Shown one piece after another: positions 1-9,428 of a stretch of 64,000 bases of DNA (within the stretch, counting starts at the first letter, position 1; each line of letters starts with the position of its first letter). The position numbers and the translations under genes are program-made. The notes below the pieces were generated by a model. The model was not told the origin of the DNA, searched no databases, and saw only the letters and a list, made by a program, of their open reading frames with translations. Source of the DNA: an uncultured Pelagibacteraceae bacterium (GTDB taxonomy: Bacteria > Pseudomonadota > Alphaproteobacteria > Pelagibacterales > Pelagibacteraceae). The stretch covers positions 1-64,000 of the forward strand of contig CACGBZ010000004.1 in NCBI GenBank assembly GCA_902571425.1, given 5' to 3'.

Positions 1-339
1 GTAATAAGATTAGACGGGGTTGGCATTAAAGAGGCAGCCTCAGCAATCCTTTCAGTTTTTCCTCTTGATAGTTTTATTGTTACACAAGGTGGATCTCCAG
101 CTTTGAGAATGGAAGTGGATGATCAACCAGATGAATTAACAGAGACGCATAAGGAATTTATTGATGTAGTTAAAAATGTTTCTGGGGCAAATTGGAAAGT
201 TGGCTCAATATCTAGGCAAAATTTTTATGAAGAAGCAAAAAATGCATACTGCATAGTTACAACTACAGATGCTAGACCTTTTGGATGTTTTGTTTTAACT
301 AAAGGTGTAATTTTACCAGATGGCAAGGTTTGGTCATAA
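1..339 (+). CDS. RbsD/FucU family sugar mutarotase/pyranase, 5'-truncated by window edge
   Basis: Frame 1 is open from base 1 (VIRLDGVGIKEAASAILSVFPLDSF...NFYEEAKNAYCIVTTTDARPFGCFVLTKGVI), resembling the FucU C-terminal pattern; followed by ribokinase. Confidence 0.7.
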   Translation, partial: VIRLDGVGIKEAASAILSVFPLDSFIVTQGGSPALRMEVDDQPDELTETHKEFIDVVKNVSGANWKVGSISRQNFYEEAKNAYCIVTTTDARPFGCFVLTKGVILPDGKVWS

Positions 340-349
340 AATTTAATTA

Positions 350-1261
350 ATGAAATCTATTTCTATATTAGGAGTTTTTGTAGCAGATTTATGTTTTATT
401 GGAGATAGAATTCCTAGCAAAGGTCAAACAATTTTAGGAAAAAAACATGTAGTAGGTCCAGGTGGAAAGGGATCAAATCAAGCGATTGCTGCTGCTAGAT
501 TGAATGGAGAAGTTAGTTTTATAACCAAAGTTGGTAAAGATAGTCATTCTGAAATGGCATTTAATCTTTATAAGGAAGCTGGAGTAAAAACTCATTCAAT
601 TATTCAGGATGAAAAACTTTTTACAGGAGTTGCTGGTATCATGATCGATAAAGATGGAAACAATGCAATCAACATTGTTTCTGGAGCGGCTGAACATCTA
701 GTTGCTGAAGATATAGATAATAAAATTGAAACAATTAAAAATTCAGAAATATTTTTGACACAAATGGAAACTCCTGATGAAATTACTATTTACGCATTAA
801 AAAAAGCAAAAGAACATAAATGTATAACTATTTTAAATCCTGCCCCAGCACGTAAAATCGATGAGGATAATTTTAAATTAATAGATTTTTTTACACCCAA
901 TGAAACAGAAGCTGAATTTTATTTAAATAAAAATATAAAAACAGATACAGATATAAAAAATGCAGCTAATGAGTTTTTAAAAAAAGGTATAAAAAATGTT
1001 ATTATTACCTTGGGAGAAAAAGGAATTTATTTTGCAAATAGAAACGAAAATTTTTTCTTGGAAGCGTACAAACTTAAAGAAGCTGTTATTGATACAACGG
1101 GTGCAGGAGATGCATTTAACGGTGCATTTGCAGTTGGTTTAGCAAATGATTTAGATACAAAAGATGCTCTGACTTTCGCAAATAAAGTCGCGGGGATTTC
1201 GACGACAAGATTAGGCGCTGCTGCCTCTATGCCTTTTGCTAAAGAACTAGAAAATAATTAA
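350..1261 (+). CDS. rbsK: Ribokinase (PfkB family)
   Basis: GGKGSNQAIAAARL near N-terminus and DTTGAGDAFNGAFA C-terminal PfkB signatures. Confidence 0.9.
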   Translation: MKSISILGVFVADLCFIGDRIPSKGQTILGKKHVVGPGGKGSNQAIAAARLNGEVSFITKVGKDSHSEMAFNLYKEAGVKTHSIIQDEKLFTGVAGIMIDKDGNNAINIVSGAAEHLVAEDIDNKIETIKNSEIFLTQMETPDEITIYALKKAKEHKCITILNPAPARKIDEDNFKLIDFFTPNETEAEFYLNKNIKTDTDIKNAANEFLKKGIKNVIITLGEKGIYFANRNENFFLEAYKLKEAVIDTTGAGDAFNGAFAVGLANDLDTKDALTFANKVAGISTTRLGAAASMPFAKELENN

Positions 1262-1263
1262 GT

Positions 1264-2259
1264 CTAATTCTTTTTATTTTCAGCCATAGATAATGCAATC
1301 TTAAATGAATTTAAAATTGGAGCCAAGTTTGCTTCGTTTTTTCCTGCAATAGCAAATGCAGAACCATGCGCTGTAGTTGTTACTGGTACAGTTAATCCAC
1401 CTTGAACTGTTACTCCTCTATCAAAACCAAATGCTTTAAGACCAGATTGTAACGCGTCATGATACATGCCAACCATACAATCATGATTTTTATTTTTGTA
1501 GGCTACGACAAAAGAGGTATCGCATGGCAATGGTCCATCAACGTTGTAACCAAGTTTTTTTGCTTCCTCAATTGCAGGGATGATTTCATCTTTTTCTTCT
1601 GTACCAAACTCTGCGTGAGGATTAAGTGCCTGAATAGCAATTCGAGGATTTTTCACACCATTTAACTCCATAACTTCATTTATTAGTTTTATTGGCTTCA
1701 TGATATTTTCTTTTGTAATATGTTGAGCAACTTCTTTTATTGGAATATGAGATGTTACTCTTGCTGTCCAAAAATTATCTATGACATTAAATTCACAACA
1801 AAAACTATTTACCTCAAGTTTCTCAGCCATCAATTGCAATTCGTCGGAATGAGTATTTCCTCCAAGTTTTAAACTTGTTTTGTTCATTGGAGCAAAATTA
1901 ATTGCATCAATTTTTTTTTCTTTTGCAAGTGTTAATGCTAAATCTAAAGCTTCTAAAACACTTTCACCAGACTCTTTTGAGGGTTCAGCTATTTTATATT
2001 TATGGTTTTTTCCTTTTGAAATATCCAATAAAAATCTGTTTGATTTATCAAAATCAATTTGATCAAAATCTTTTACGATTTCAAGTTGATGAGAGTTGCC
2101 AGTTACATTATTTCCACTCTCAAGTATTTGTTTTTCACCAATTACAACAATATTTGCTTTATTTGTTATTTCTTCTTTTAATAATTTTGAGATAAGTTCA
2201 GGTCCAATGCCCGCTGGATCACCAAGTAAAATCGCAATATTAGTTTTTGTTTGTGTCAT
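1264..2259 (-). CDS. pdxA: 4-hydroxythreonine-4-phosphate dehydrogenase family (PdxA / PdxA2)
   Basis: GDPAGIGPEL start; HSDELQLMAE; YHDALQSGLKAFGFDRGVTVQGGLTVPVTTTAHGSAFAIAGKNEA. Confidence 0.85.
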   Translation of the reverse strand: MTQTKTNIAILLGDPAGIGPELISKLLKEEITNKANIVVIGEKQILESGNNVTGNSHQLEIVKDFDQIDFDKSNRFLLDISKGKNHKYKIAEPSKESGESVLEALDLALTLAKEKKIDAINFAPMNKTSLKLGGNTHSDELQLMAEKLEVNSFCCEFNVIDNFWTARVTSHIPIKEVAQHITKENIMKPIKLINEVMELNGVKNPRIAIQALNPHAEFGTEEKDEIIPAIEEAKKLGYNVDGPLPCDTSFVVAYKNKNHDCMVGMYHDALQSGLKAFGFDRGVTVQGGLTVPVTTTAHGSAFAIAGKNEANLAPILNSFKIALSMAENKKN

Positions 2260-2400
2260 ATAATACTTATAAATACTACCGAATTATTATTATGTATAGA
2301 TAATATATATAATATCTAAATAATTTTTTATTTTTTACTTTACGTGTTGTACCAGATTATGTTTAAATTATTAAATATAAATTAACTAATGAGGGAAATA

Positions 2401-3375
2401 ATGAAAAAAAGCTTTAAAATATTTTTAGCAGCTGCTTTTCTAGTAACTGAATTTTTTGTTGTAGCTCTTCCATTAATGATCACATCAGCTAAAGCAGATG
2501 GTCATCCGATACAAGCAATTACTCACGCTGGTTTTGGTGGTGGAACTGACGTTACTACTAGAATGATGTTATTAAGAGCGAGAAGAGTTCTTAAGCAGGA
2601 TATGCAATTAGTAAACAAAAAAGGTGGTGGAGGAGCAACATCTATGGATTATATGATGTCTTTACCAGCTGATGGGAATCACACTTTAACTTGGACTACA
2701 GGTCATGCTGTATCTATGGCTTTAGGTAAAACTAAAGTTAAGTTAAGTGATATGCAACCACTTGCTAGAGGAACTGATGATCCTCAATTATTTGTTGTTA
2801 ATTGTAAAGCAGACATCAAAGATGCTAAAAAGTTTATTAGCACACAAAAATCAAAATCACTAAAATACGGAACTACTCATACTGGTGGTATTGATGATGT
2901 TAGTGCAATCGCATTTACAAAAAAAGGTGGATTAAAAGATCCAACTATTGTTGCATACAAAGGTGTTGCACCAATTAAAACTAACCTTATCAAAGGAGAT
3001 ATTGATGTAGGTGTTTTAAACTTAGGTGAAGCATTAACTGAAATTAACGAAGGTAAACTTTGTGTATCAGTTGTATTAGCAAATGAAAGAATGGCTAAAA
3101 TTGGAGATTCTCCAACAGCTAAAGAATTAGGAATACCTGTTTCTTTATCTACTGTTAGAGGGTTTGTAACTAAAAAAGGTGCTCCAGCAGACAGAGTAAA
3201 ACAATTAGAAGCTGGAATGATGAAAGCTATGAGCCACAACTACTACAAAAATTTCTTAACAGAAATTGGTCTTGATGAGACAAGTGTAGTTGGTGCTGAC
3301 GAGTGGGGTAAGCAAATGGAAGAAATGCTTACAGAAATGACTGCTCAGCTTAAAGCTTTAGGTTACATTAACTAA
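2401..3375 (+). CDS. Tripartite tricarboxylate transporter substrate-binding protein (TctC family)
   Basis: Signal peptide; GFGGGTDVTTRMM; followed by TctB-like and TctA-like genes. ORF track start is 2389; ATG at 2401 fits the signal peptide better. Confidence 0.85.
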   Translation: MKKSFKIFLAAAFLVTEFFVVALPLMITSAKADGHPIQAITHAGFGGGTDVTTRMMLLRARRVLKQDMQLVNKKGGGGATSMDYMMSLPADGNHTLTWTTGHAVSMALGKTKVKLSDMQPLARGTDDPQLFVVNCKADIKDAKKFISTQKSKSLKYGTTHTGGIDDVSAIAFTKKGGLKDPTIVAYKGVAPIKTNLIKGDIDVGVLNLGEALTEINEGKLCVSVVLANERMAKIGDSPTAKELGIPVSLSTVRGFVTKKGAPADRVKQLEAGMMKAMSHNYYKNFLTEIGLDETSVVGADEWGKQMEEMLTEMTAQLKALGYIN

Positions 3376-3397
3376 TCTAATTAAAAGTACATTTGAT

Positions 3398-3904
3398 ATG
3401 AAAAATGTACAAAAATTAAAAAGGGCAAACAAAAGTTTGCCCTTTTTTTTTAAAGATGAATTTAAGGTTTCGTTTGTAATTATTTTTATATCGTTAATTC
3501 TATTACTCACAACTTTTACGTTTGATATAGTTCCTCCAATTTTAAATAGAGGAATTCAGCCAGCAACATTTCCAAAAGCATTATTAATTTTAATAATTGC
3601 TATGACATTAATTGTCTATTATTTAGCAAGTAAAAATCCATGGAAAATTGAAAAAAAATTATCTAGATCATTTTTCTTAACATTATTTAGTTTTATTTTA
3701 TTTGTAATAGTTTCCAAAACACTTGATTTCTTTTTAGCAATCTCAGCTTTATCTATATTTGTTTCTTATTTTTGGGGAGAAAAAAGATTATTTTATTTAT
3801 TATTAGTTGGGATTATTTTTCCAATTATTGTTTTTATATTCTTTGAAACGATTTTAGGTTTAAGATTTCCTCCAGGAATAATTACTAACATTTACTATAG
3901 CTAA
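3398..3904 (+). CDS. Tripartite tricarboxylate transporter small membrane subunit (TctB family)
   Basis: Four-TM-like hydrophobic protein between TctC- and TctA-like genes. Confidence 0.75.
   Translation: MKNVQKLKRANKSLPFFFKDEFKVSFVIIFISLILLLTTFTFDIVPPILNRGIQPATFPKALLILIIAMTLIVYYLASKNPWKIEKKLSRSFFLTLFSFILFVIVSKTLDFFLAISALSIFVSYFWGEKRLFYLLLVGIIFPIIVFIFFETILGLRFPPGIITNIYYS
3421..3451 (+). terminator. Intrinsic terminator-like hairpin inside the annotated start of TctB
   Basis: AAGGGCAAAC-AAAA-GTTTGCCCTT perfect 10-bp stem followed by a 9-T tract. Confidence 0.8.
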
Positions 3905-5380
3905 ATGGATAATTTATTTTTAATGCTGGCACCACTTTTCAGTTCTAAACTGTTGTTAGTTTTATTTTTTGGAACTTTGTTTGGATTAATATTAGGAGTG
4001 TTACCTGGATTGGGACCAACAACTGGTGGAGCATTAATACTGCCTTTTACAATGACACTGGATCCACTATCTGCAATTGTTTTATTAACATCTATTTATT
4101 GTGCTGGAACATATGGTGGCGCAATAACAGCTGTACTTATAAATACTCCTGGAACCCCAGCAGCTGCAGCAACTTGTTTAGATGGCTATCCATTAGCACA
4201 AAAAGGTGAAGCAGGAAGAGCTTTAGGTATGGCTACAGTATCAAGTACTGTGGGAGGTATTTTTAGTGTTGTTATATTAGTTTTCTTTGCTCCTATATTA
4301 GCACAACTTGCCTATGAGTTTGGTCAGCCAGAATATTTTGCATTAGCAATATTTGGTTTAACAATGCTTGCATCAATTGGTGAAGGTAGTCCAATTAAAA
4401 ATTTAATTGCAGGTGCATTTGGAATATTGATTTCTACAGTTGGTAAAGATTTTATGACTTCAATTGATCGTTTTACTTTTGGGATCAATGAATTAACTGA
4501 GGGAATAGGCTTTATACCAGTAGTAGTTGGACTTTTCGCAATGAGTGAAATGTTAACTCAATCAACTTTAATCAATCAAGTATTTAACAGAATAGCTTTA
4601 AAAGCAATCAAACTTCCTAGCAAAGATGATTATAAGAAAACTTGGAAAACAATATTACGATCAAGTGGAATTGGATCATTTATTGGAGTACTGCCAGCAG
4701 AAGGTGGAACAGTTGCATCTTTAATTGGTTATTCTGAGGCTAAGAGATTTTCAAAAAATCCAGAAGAATTTGGAAAAGGATCAATAGAAGGAATTGCTGG
4801 AGCAGAAGCGGCAAATAATGCAGCAACAGGTGGCGCTATGGTTCCAACTTTAGCGCTAGGCATTCCGGGTAGCGCAACAACAGCTGTTATACTTACAGGA
4901 TTGATTATTCATGGTGTTAGACCTGGACCAGACTTGTTTAGAGAACAGCCAGATTTCTTATATGGAATTTTTGGGGCTATGTTGATCGCAAATATTCTTT
5001 TTTTTATTTTTGGATTTTTTGGAGCAAAAATATTTGCAAGAATAACTTTAGTTCCTAACAAGATCTTATGGCCAATGATATTTGCAGTGTCAGTATGTGG
5101 AACTTATTCTTTAAATCAATCAATAATTGATGTTTGGATAATGTTATTTTTTGGAGTGCTTGGTTTCTTTATGAGAAGGTATGGTTTTTCAGTTGTGCCA
5201 GTTATTATCGGACTTATTCTAGGGGAATTAGTAGAGGGAACTTTAAGGCAATCTTTGGTTATATTTGAAGGTAATTGGTTAATGTTTTTCTCAAGACCAA
5301 TAGCTTTAACATTCTTTATTTTGTCTTTAATTGCTTTGGCTTTTCCTTTAATAAGATCAAGAAAAATTAAAAAGAAATAA
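3905..5380 (+). CDS. Tripartite tricarboxylate transporter large permease (TctA family)
   Basis: GVLPGLGPTTGGALILPFT, GTYGGAITAVLINTPGTPAAAATCLDGYPLA, LALGIPGSATTAVILTGL. Confidence 0.92.
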   Translation: MDNLFLMLAPLFSSKLLLVLFFGTLFGLILGVLPGLGPTTGGALILPFTMTLDPLSAIVLLTSIYCAGTYGGAITAVLINTPGTPAAAATCLDGYPLAQKGEAGRALGMATVSSTVGGIFSVVILVFFAPILAQLAYEFGQPEYFALAIFGLTMLASIGEGSPIKNLIAGAFGILISTVGKDFMTSIDRFTFGINELTEGIGFIPVVVGLFAMSEMLTQSTLINQVFNRIALKAIKLPSKDDYKKTWKTILRSSGIGSFIGVLPAEGGTVASLIGYSEAKRFSKNPEEFGKGSIEGIAGAEAANNAATGGAMVPTLALGIPGSATTAVILTGLIIHGVRPGPDLFREQPDFLYGIFGAMLIANILFFIFGFFGAKIFARITLVPNKILWPMIFAVSVCGTYSLNQSIIDVWIMLFFGVLGFFMRRYGFSVVPVIIGLILGELVEGTLRQSLVIFEGNWLMFFSRPIALTFFILSLIALAFPLIRSRKIKKK

Positions 5381-6129
5381 TGATTAAGTTTGATTTAAAT
5401 AATAGAGTAGCGGTTGTTACTGGCGGAGCCCAAGGATTTGGTTTAGCAATAACTGAAAGATTTATCGAAGCAGGTGCAAAAGTTGTAATTTGGGACATTG
5501 ATGAAATTGTAGCAAAAGAGGCTATAGATAAAGTAAAATCACAAAATCTTAGTCATCAGATTGTAGATGTAACTAATTTTGAATTAGTAAATAAAAATTT
5601 AAAAGAAGTAGAAAAAAAACACGGAAAAATAGATATTTTTATTAATAACGCAGGCATAACAGGAATAAACACTACTGTTGCAGAGTATCCTTTAGATGAG
5701 TGGAATAAGGTGATAAATGTAAATTTAAATTCTGTTTTTTATTGTTGTAAAGCAGTTGTTCCATTTATGATAAAAAATGATTATGGAAGAATAGTTAATA
5801 TTGCATCAATTGCGGGTAAAGAAGGTAATCCTAATGCAGGAGCTTATAGCACTTCAAAAGCAGGAGTAATTGGGTTAACAAAATCTTTAGGTAAAGAACT
5901 TGCTCAAAAAAATATAGCAGTAAACTGTGTGACTCCTGCAGCTGCTAAAACAAGAATCTTTGATCAAATGACAGAGGAACATATTAATTATATGTTATCT
6001 AAAATTCCTAGAAATAAGTTTGCAAAGGTTGAAGAATTAGCATCATTAGTAACTTGGTTAGCTAGCGAAGAAAATTCTTTTTCAACTGCAGCAGTTTTTG
6101 ATTTAAGTGGTGGTAGAGCCACATATTAG
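5380..6129 (+). CDS. Short-chain dehydrogenase/reductase (SDR)
   Basis: VTGGAQGFG, NNAG, YSTSKAGVIGLTK. Confidence 0.9.
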   Translation: MIKFDLNNRVAVVTGGAQGFGLAITERFIEAGAKVVIWDIDEIVAKEAIDKVKSQNLSHQIVDVTNFELVNKNLKEVEKKHGKIDIFINNAGITGINTTVAEYPLDEWNKVINVNLNSVFYCCKAVVPFMIKNDYGRIVNIASIAGKEGNPNAGAYSTSKAGVIGLTKSLGKELAQKNIAVNCVTPAAAKTRIFDQMTEEHINYMLSKIPRNKFAKVEELASLVTWLASEENSFSTAAVFDLSGGRATY

Positions 6130-6131
6130 TT

Positions 6132-7034
6132 ATGCAAGTAGGTATTGATGTAGGTGCGACTAAAATAGAAAGTGTTGTACTCGAAGATAATGGAGATGAA
6201 AAACACAGATCAAGAATATCTTGTCCAAAAGAGTATACTCAAATTGTAACTGCGATAAGAGAGATTCATAGACAATTAGAACAAGAATTTAAAAGAGAAC
6301 TGCCCATTGGTGTTTGTCATCCAGGAGTTCATTCACCTCAAACAGGATTAGTAAAAAATGCCCCAAATATTACTTGGTTAGAAAAAAAACCATTTCAAAG
6401 CGATCTACGTAAAGCTCTTGGAAAAGAAGTGTTTTGTGAAAATGATGCAAATTGTTTTGCTTTATCTGAAGCAATAGATGGAGCTGGTACACATTATAAA
6501 ATCGTTTATGGAATTATATTAGGTTCAGGAGTTGGAGGTGGCTTAGTAATAGACAAAAAAATAATTACTGGCTCGAATGGTGTAGCAGGGGAATGGGGAC
6601 ACAACCAAATTCCATATTTTGCAGCTAAGAAAGAAAATTTTGACTCAAGTAATGCTAGGGAAGCAGAGATTGAAAGTTTTTTATCTGGTTTAAGTTTAGC
6701 AAAAAGATTTAAGAAACTTTATGGAAAAAATTTAAAAACAAATGAAATTTTTGAATTAAATAGAAAACATGATTTAGATGCTGAAAGATTTATAGATGAT
6801 TTTAAAGTAAATTTAGCAATGTCTCTTTCAAGCATCATAAATATTTTAGATCCTGATGCTTTTATATTTGGAGGAGGTGTTTCAAACGAAATTGATTTTT
6901 TACATGAAATAGATTCATTGGTAAGAAAATTTGTCATTGGAAGAGAATATGAAGGTGTTTTTTTAAAACCGAGATACGGAGACGCTAGTGGAGTTAGAGG
7001 CGCTGCTAGATTAGGAAGAAGCGCGACATATTAG
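6132..7034 (+). CDS. ROK family sugar kinase
   Basis: GIDVGATKIE, NDANCFALSEA, GIILGSGVGGGLV, GEWGHN; canonical Zn-binding Cys motif not present. Confidence 0.85.
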   Translation: MQVGIDVGATKIESVVLEDNGDEKHRSRISCPKEYTQIVTAIREIHRQLEQEFKRELPIGVCHPGVHSPQTGLVKNAPNITWLEKKPFQSDLRKALGKEVFCENDANCFALSEAIDGAGTHYKIVYGIILGSGVGGGLVIDKKIITGSNGVAGEWGHNQIPYFAAKKENFDSSNAREAEIESFLSGLSLAKRFKKLYGKNLKTNEIFELNRKHDLDAERFIDDFKVNLAMSLSSIINILDPDAFIFGGGVSNEIDFLHEIDSLVRKFVIGREYEGVFLKPRYGDASGVRGAARLGRSATY

Positions 7035-7224
7035 AATTTCAATTAAAAGTAGAATTAAAAAAAAAAAAATTTTTTTTTATTTAAAAAAATATTGATAAAT
7101 ATGGAAAAAAATCAAATACAATTTAAAGTTGTATGTAGTTTTTTTAGTTATCATTTGGGATTTATTCTACTTATAGTTTCGTTTTTAAAAAATAGTTAAC
7201 TAAATAAAAAGAGGAAGAGAAGAT

Positions 7225-8481
7225 ATGAAAAAACTAATAATCGCTTTAATTACATTAGCGTTCACATCTACTTCATCAATTGCAGGACCTAAGATCGAGG
7301 TGTTGCACTGGTGGACGTCTGGTGGTGAAGCTGCTGCTCTTAAAGTTTTAAAAGATGATTTCGCTGCAAACGGTGGTGAATGGATGGACATGCCTGTAAC
7401 AGGTGGTGGTGGAGACGCTGCTAACGTTGCACTAAAAGCAAGAATAGTTGCTGGAGACCCTCCTTCTGCATCACAAATTAAAGGTCCTACAATTCAAGAG
7501 TATGACCAAGAAGGTGTTGTAGCTCCATATAACATAGATGCAGTTGCTAAAGCAGAAGGTTGGGACAATTTATTAGACCCAATGATTGCAGCTATTCACA
7601 AGTGTGAAAATAACAGCGGACCTTATTGTGCTGCTCCAGTAAACATTCACAGAATTGACTGGATGTGGGCAAACAAAGCCGTATTTGATGCAAACGGTAT
7701 TTCAGTTCCAAGTACTTGGGACGAGTTAAATGCTGCTGCTGAAAAATTACAAGCTGCTGGTATCATTCCATTTGCGCATGGCGGTCAAGCTTGGCAAGAT
7801 GCTACAGTATTTGAAGCGGTTGCTATGGGTCTTGGTGGAAATAACTATTACAAAAACTGTTACGTAGATCTTAAAGAAAGTTGTTTAAGAAGCGAAACAA
7901 CAGTTAAAGTATTTGACCAAATGAGAAAGCTTAAAGGCTTTACTGATGAAGGTAGCCCAGGAAGAGACTGGAATGTTGCTACTGGTATGGTTATTGAAGG
8001 AAAAGCTGGTTTCCAAATTATGGGTGACTGGGCAAAAGGTGAATTTACAGCTGCTGGAAAAGTTCCAGGTGTAGATTACTACTGTGCTGCTACTCCTTCA
8101 AACAATGGATACTTATATAACGTAGATAGTTTTATCTTTTACAAATCTAGCGATCCAGACAAACAAGCTGGTCAAAAGTTACTAGCTAAGCTTATGATGG
8201 GTAAAAACTTCCAAAAAGTTTTCAACCTATACAAAGGTTCTATCCCGGCTCGTTTAGACGTATCAATGGATGAATTTGATAAATGTGCAAAAACATCTAA
8301 TGCAGATATCAAAACTGCAGGTGCAAGCGGTGGATTAGTTCCAAGCTTTGCACATGGTATGGCTCAAGGTAATACTATGAAAGCTGCCCTACAAGATATT
8401 ATCACAGAGCATTTTAACTCTGACATGTCATCTGTAGATGCTGCTAACGCTTTAGCTGACTCAGTTTTAGCTAATATGTAA
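7225..8481 (+). CDS. Sugar ABC transporter substrate-binding protein
   Basis: Signal peptide; IEVLHWWTSGGEAAALKVL; followed by two permeases and an ATPase. Confidence 0.9.
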   Translation: MKKLIIALITLAFTSTSSIAGPKIEVLHWWTSGGEAAALKVLKDDFAANGGEWMDMPVTGGGGDAANVALKARIVAGDPPSASQIKGPTIQEYDQEGVVAPYNIDAVAKAEGWDNLLDPMIAAIHKCENNSGPYCAAPVNIHRIDWMWANKAVFDANGISVPSTWDELNAAAEKLQAAGIIPFAHGGQAWQDATVFEAVAMGLGGNNYYKNCYVDLKESCLRSETTVKVFDQMRKLKGFTDEGSPGRDWNVATGMVIEGKAGFQIMGDWAKGEFTAAGKVPGVDYYCAATPSNNGYLYNVDSFIFYKSSDPDKQAGQKLLAKLMMGKNFQKVFNLYKGSIPARLDVSMDEFDKCAKTSNADIKTAGASGGLVPSFAHGMAQGNTMKAALQDIITEHFNSDMSSVDAANALADSVLANM

Positions 8482-8495
8482 TACATAAAACTTAA

Positions 8496-8527
8496 AAGGC
8501 CACTTTTTACTAAGTGGCCTTTTTTTT
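8496..8527 (+). terminator. Intrinsic terminator between binding protein and permease
   Basis: AAGGCCACTT-TTTACT-AAGTGGCCTT with following T tract. Confidence 0.9.
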
Positions 8528-8552
8528 AAATCTAAAATAAAAAATATTTATA

Positions 8553-9428
8553 ATGTTCAAGTGGTTAGAAAAAAATTTACCTAAAATTGTAATGGCTCCT
8601 GCAGTTGGGTTAATAGGTTGGTTTGTATATGGTTTTGTGCTTTGGACTTTATATATATCTTTTACCAATTCTAAAATTTTACCTAAATATGAATTGTGGG
8701 GGGTTGGGCAGTATGAAAAGTTATGGGCATCTCGAAAATGGCTGATATCAGTAGATAATTTGCTTGTTTTCACAGCTTTATTTCTAATTTTTTGTATTGT
8801 GATTGGGATAATATTAGCAATCTTTCTAGATCAAAAAATAAGAGCAGAAGGGGTTTTAAGAACAATCTATCTATACCCAATGGCTTTATCATTTATCGTA
8901 ACAGGTACTGCTTGGAAATGGATTTTAAACCCAACTCTTGGAATTCAAAAAATGTTTATTGATTGGGGTTTTGAGAATTTTACATTTGATTGGCTGGTTA
9001 ATAGGGAAATGGCAATTTACACCATAGTGATTGCAGGCGTTTGGCAATCGGCAGGATTTGTCATGGCTTTATTTCTAGCAGGATTAAGATCTGTTGAGGA
9101 TGAAATCGTCAAAGCTGCGAAAATTGATGGTGCTGGTTTGTTTACAGTTTACTGGAGAATATTGTTACCAATGATGAGACCAGTATTTTTTACAAGTTTT
9201 GTAATTTTAGTTCATATCTCAATTAAAAGTTATGATTTGATAGTTGCTTTAACTCAAGGTGGCCCGGGTATCTCTACCACGATGCCAGCTTTATTTATGA
9301 CGCAAGCAGCATTTCACAAAAGTCAGGTTGGATTATCTGCAGCAAGCGCAATGATGATGTTTATGGCTGTAGCCGCTGTTATTATTCCATATTTATATTC
9401 AGAATTAAGGAGAGAAAATGCAAGATAA
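8553..9428 (+). CDS. Sugar ABC transporter permease (UgpA/MalF-like)
   Basis: EAA motif EIVKAAKIDGAGLFTVYWRILLPMM. Confidence 0.9.
   Translation: MFKWLEKNLPKIVMAPAVGLIGWFVYGFVLWTLYISFTNSKILPKYELWGVGQYEKLWASRKWLISVDNLLVFTALFLIFCIVIGIILAIFLDQKIRAEGVLRTIYLYPMALSFIVTGTAWKWILNPTLGIQKMFIDWGFENFTFDWLVNREMAIYTIVIAGVWQSAGFVMALFLAGLRSVEDEIVKAAKIDGAGLFTVYWRILLPMMRPVFFTSFVILVHISIKSYDLIVALTQGGPGISTTMPALFMTQAAFHKSQVGLSAASAMMMFMAVAAVIIPYLYSELRRENAR

Noticed and set aside
1459-2195. Plus-strand ORFs (68, 60, 97 aa) opposite pdxA
   Set aside because: Antisense to a clear PdxA-family gene; low-complexity F/L/I translations typical of AT-rich shadow frames
2877-3239. 120-aa minus-strand ORF inside the TctC gene
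   Set aside because: Antisense shadow of a well-supported binding-protein gene
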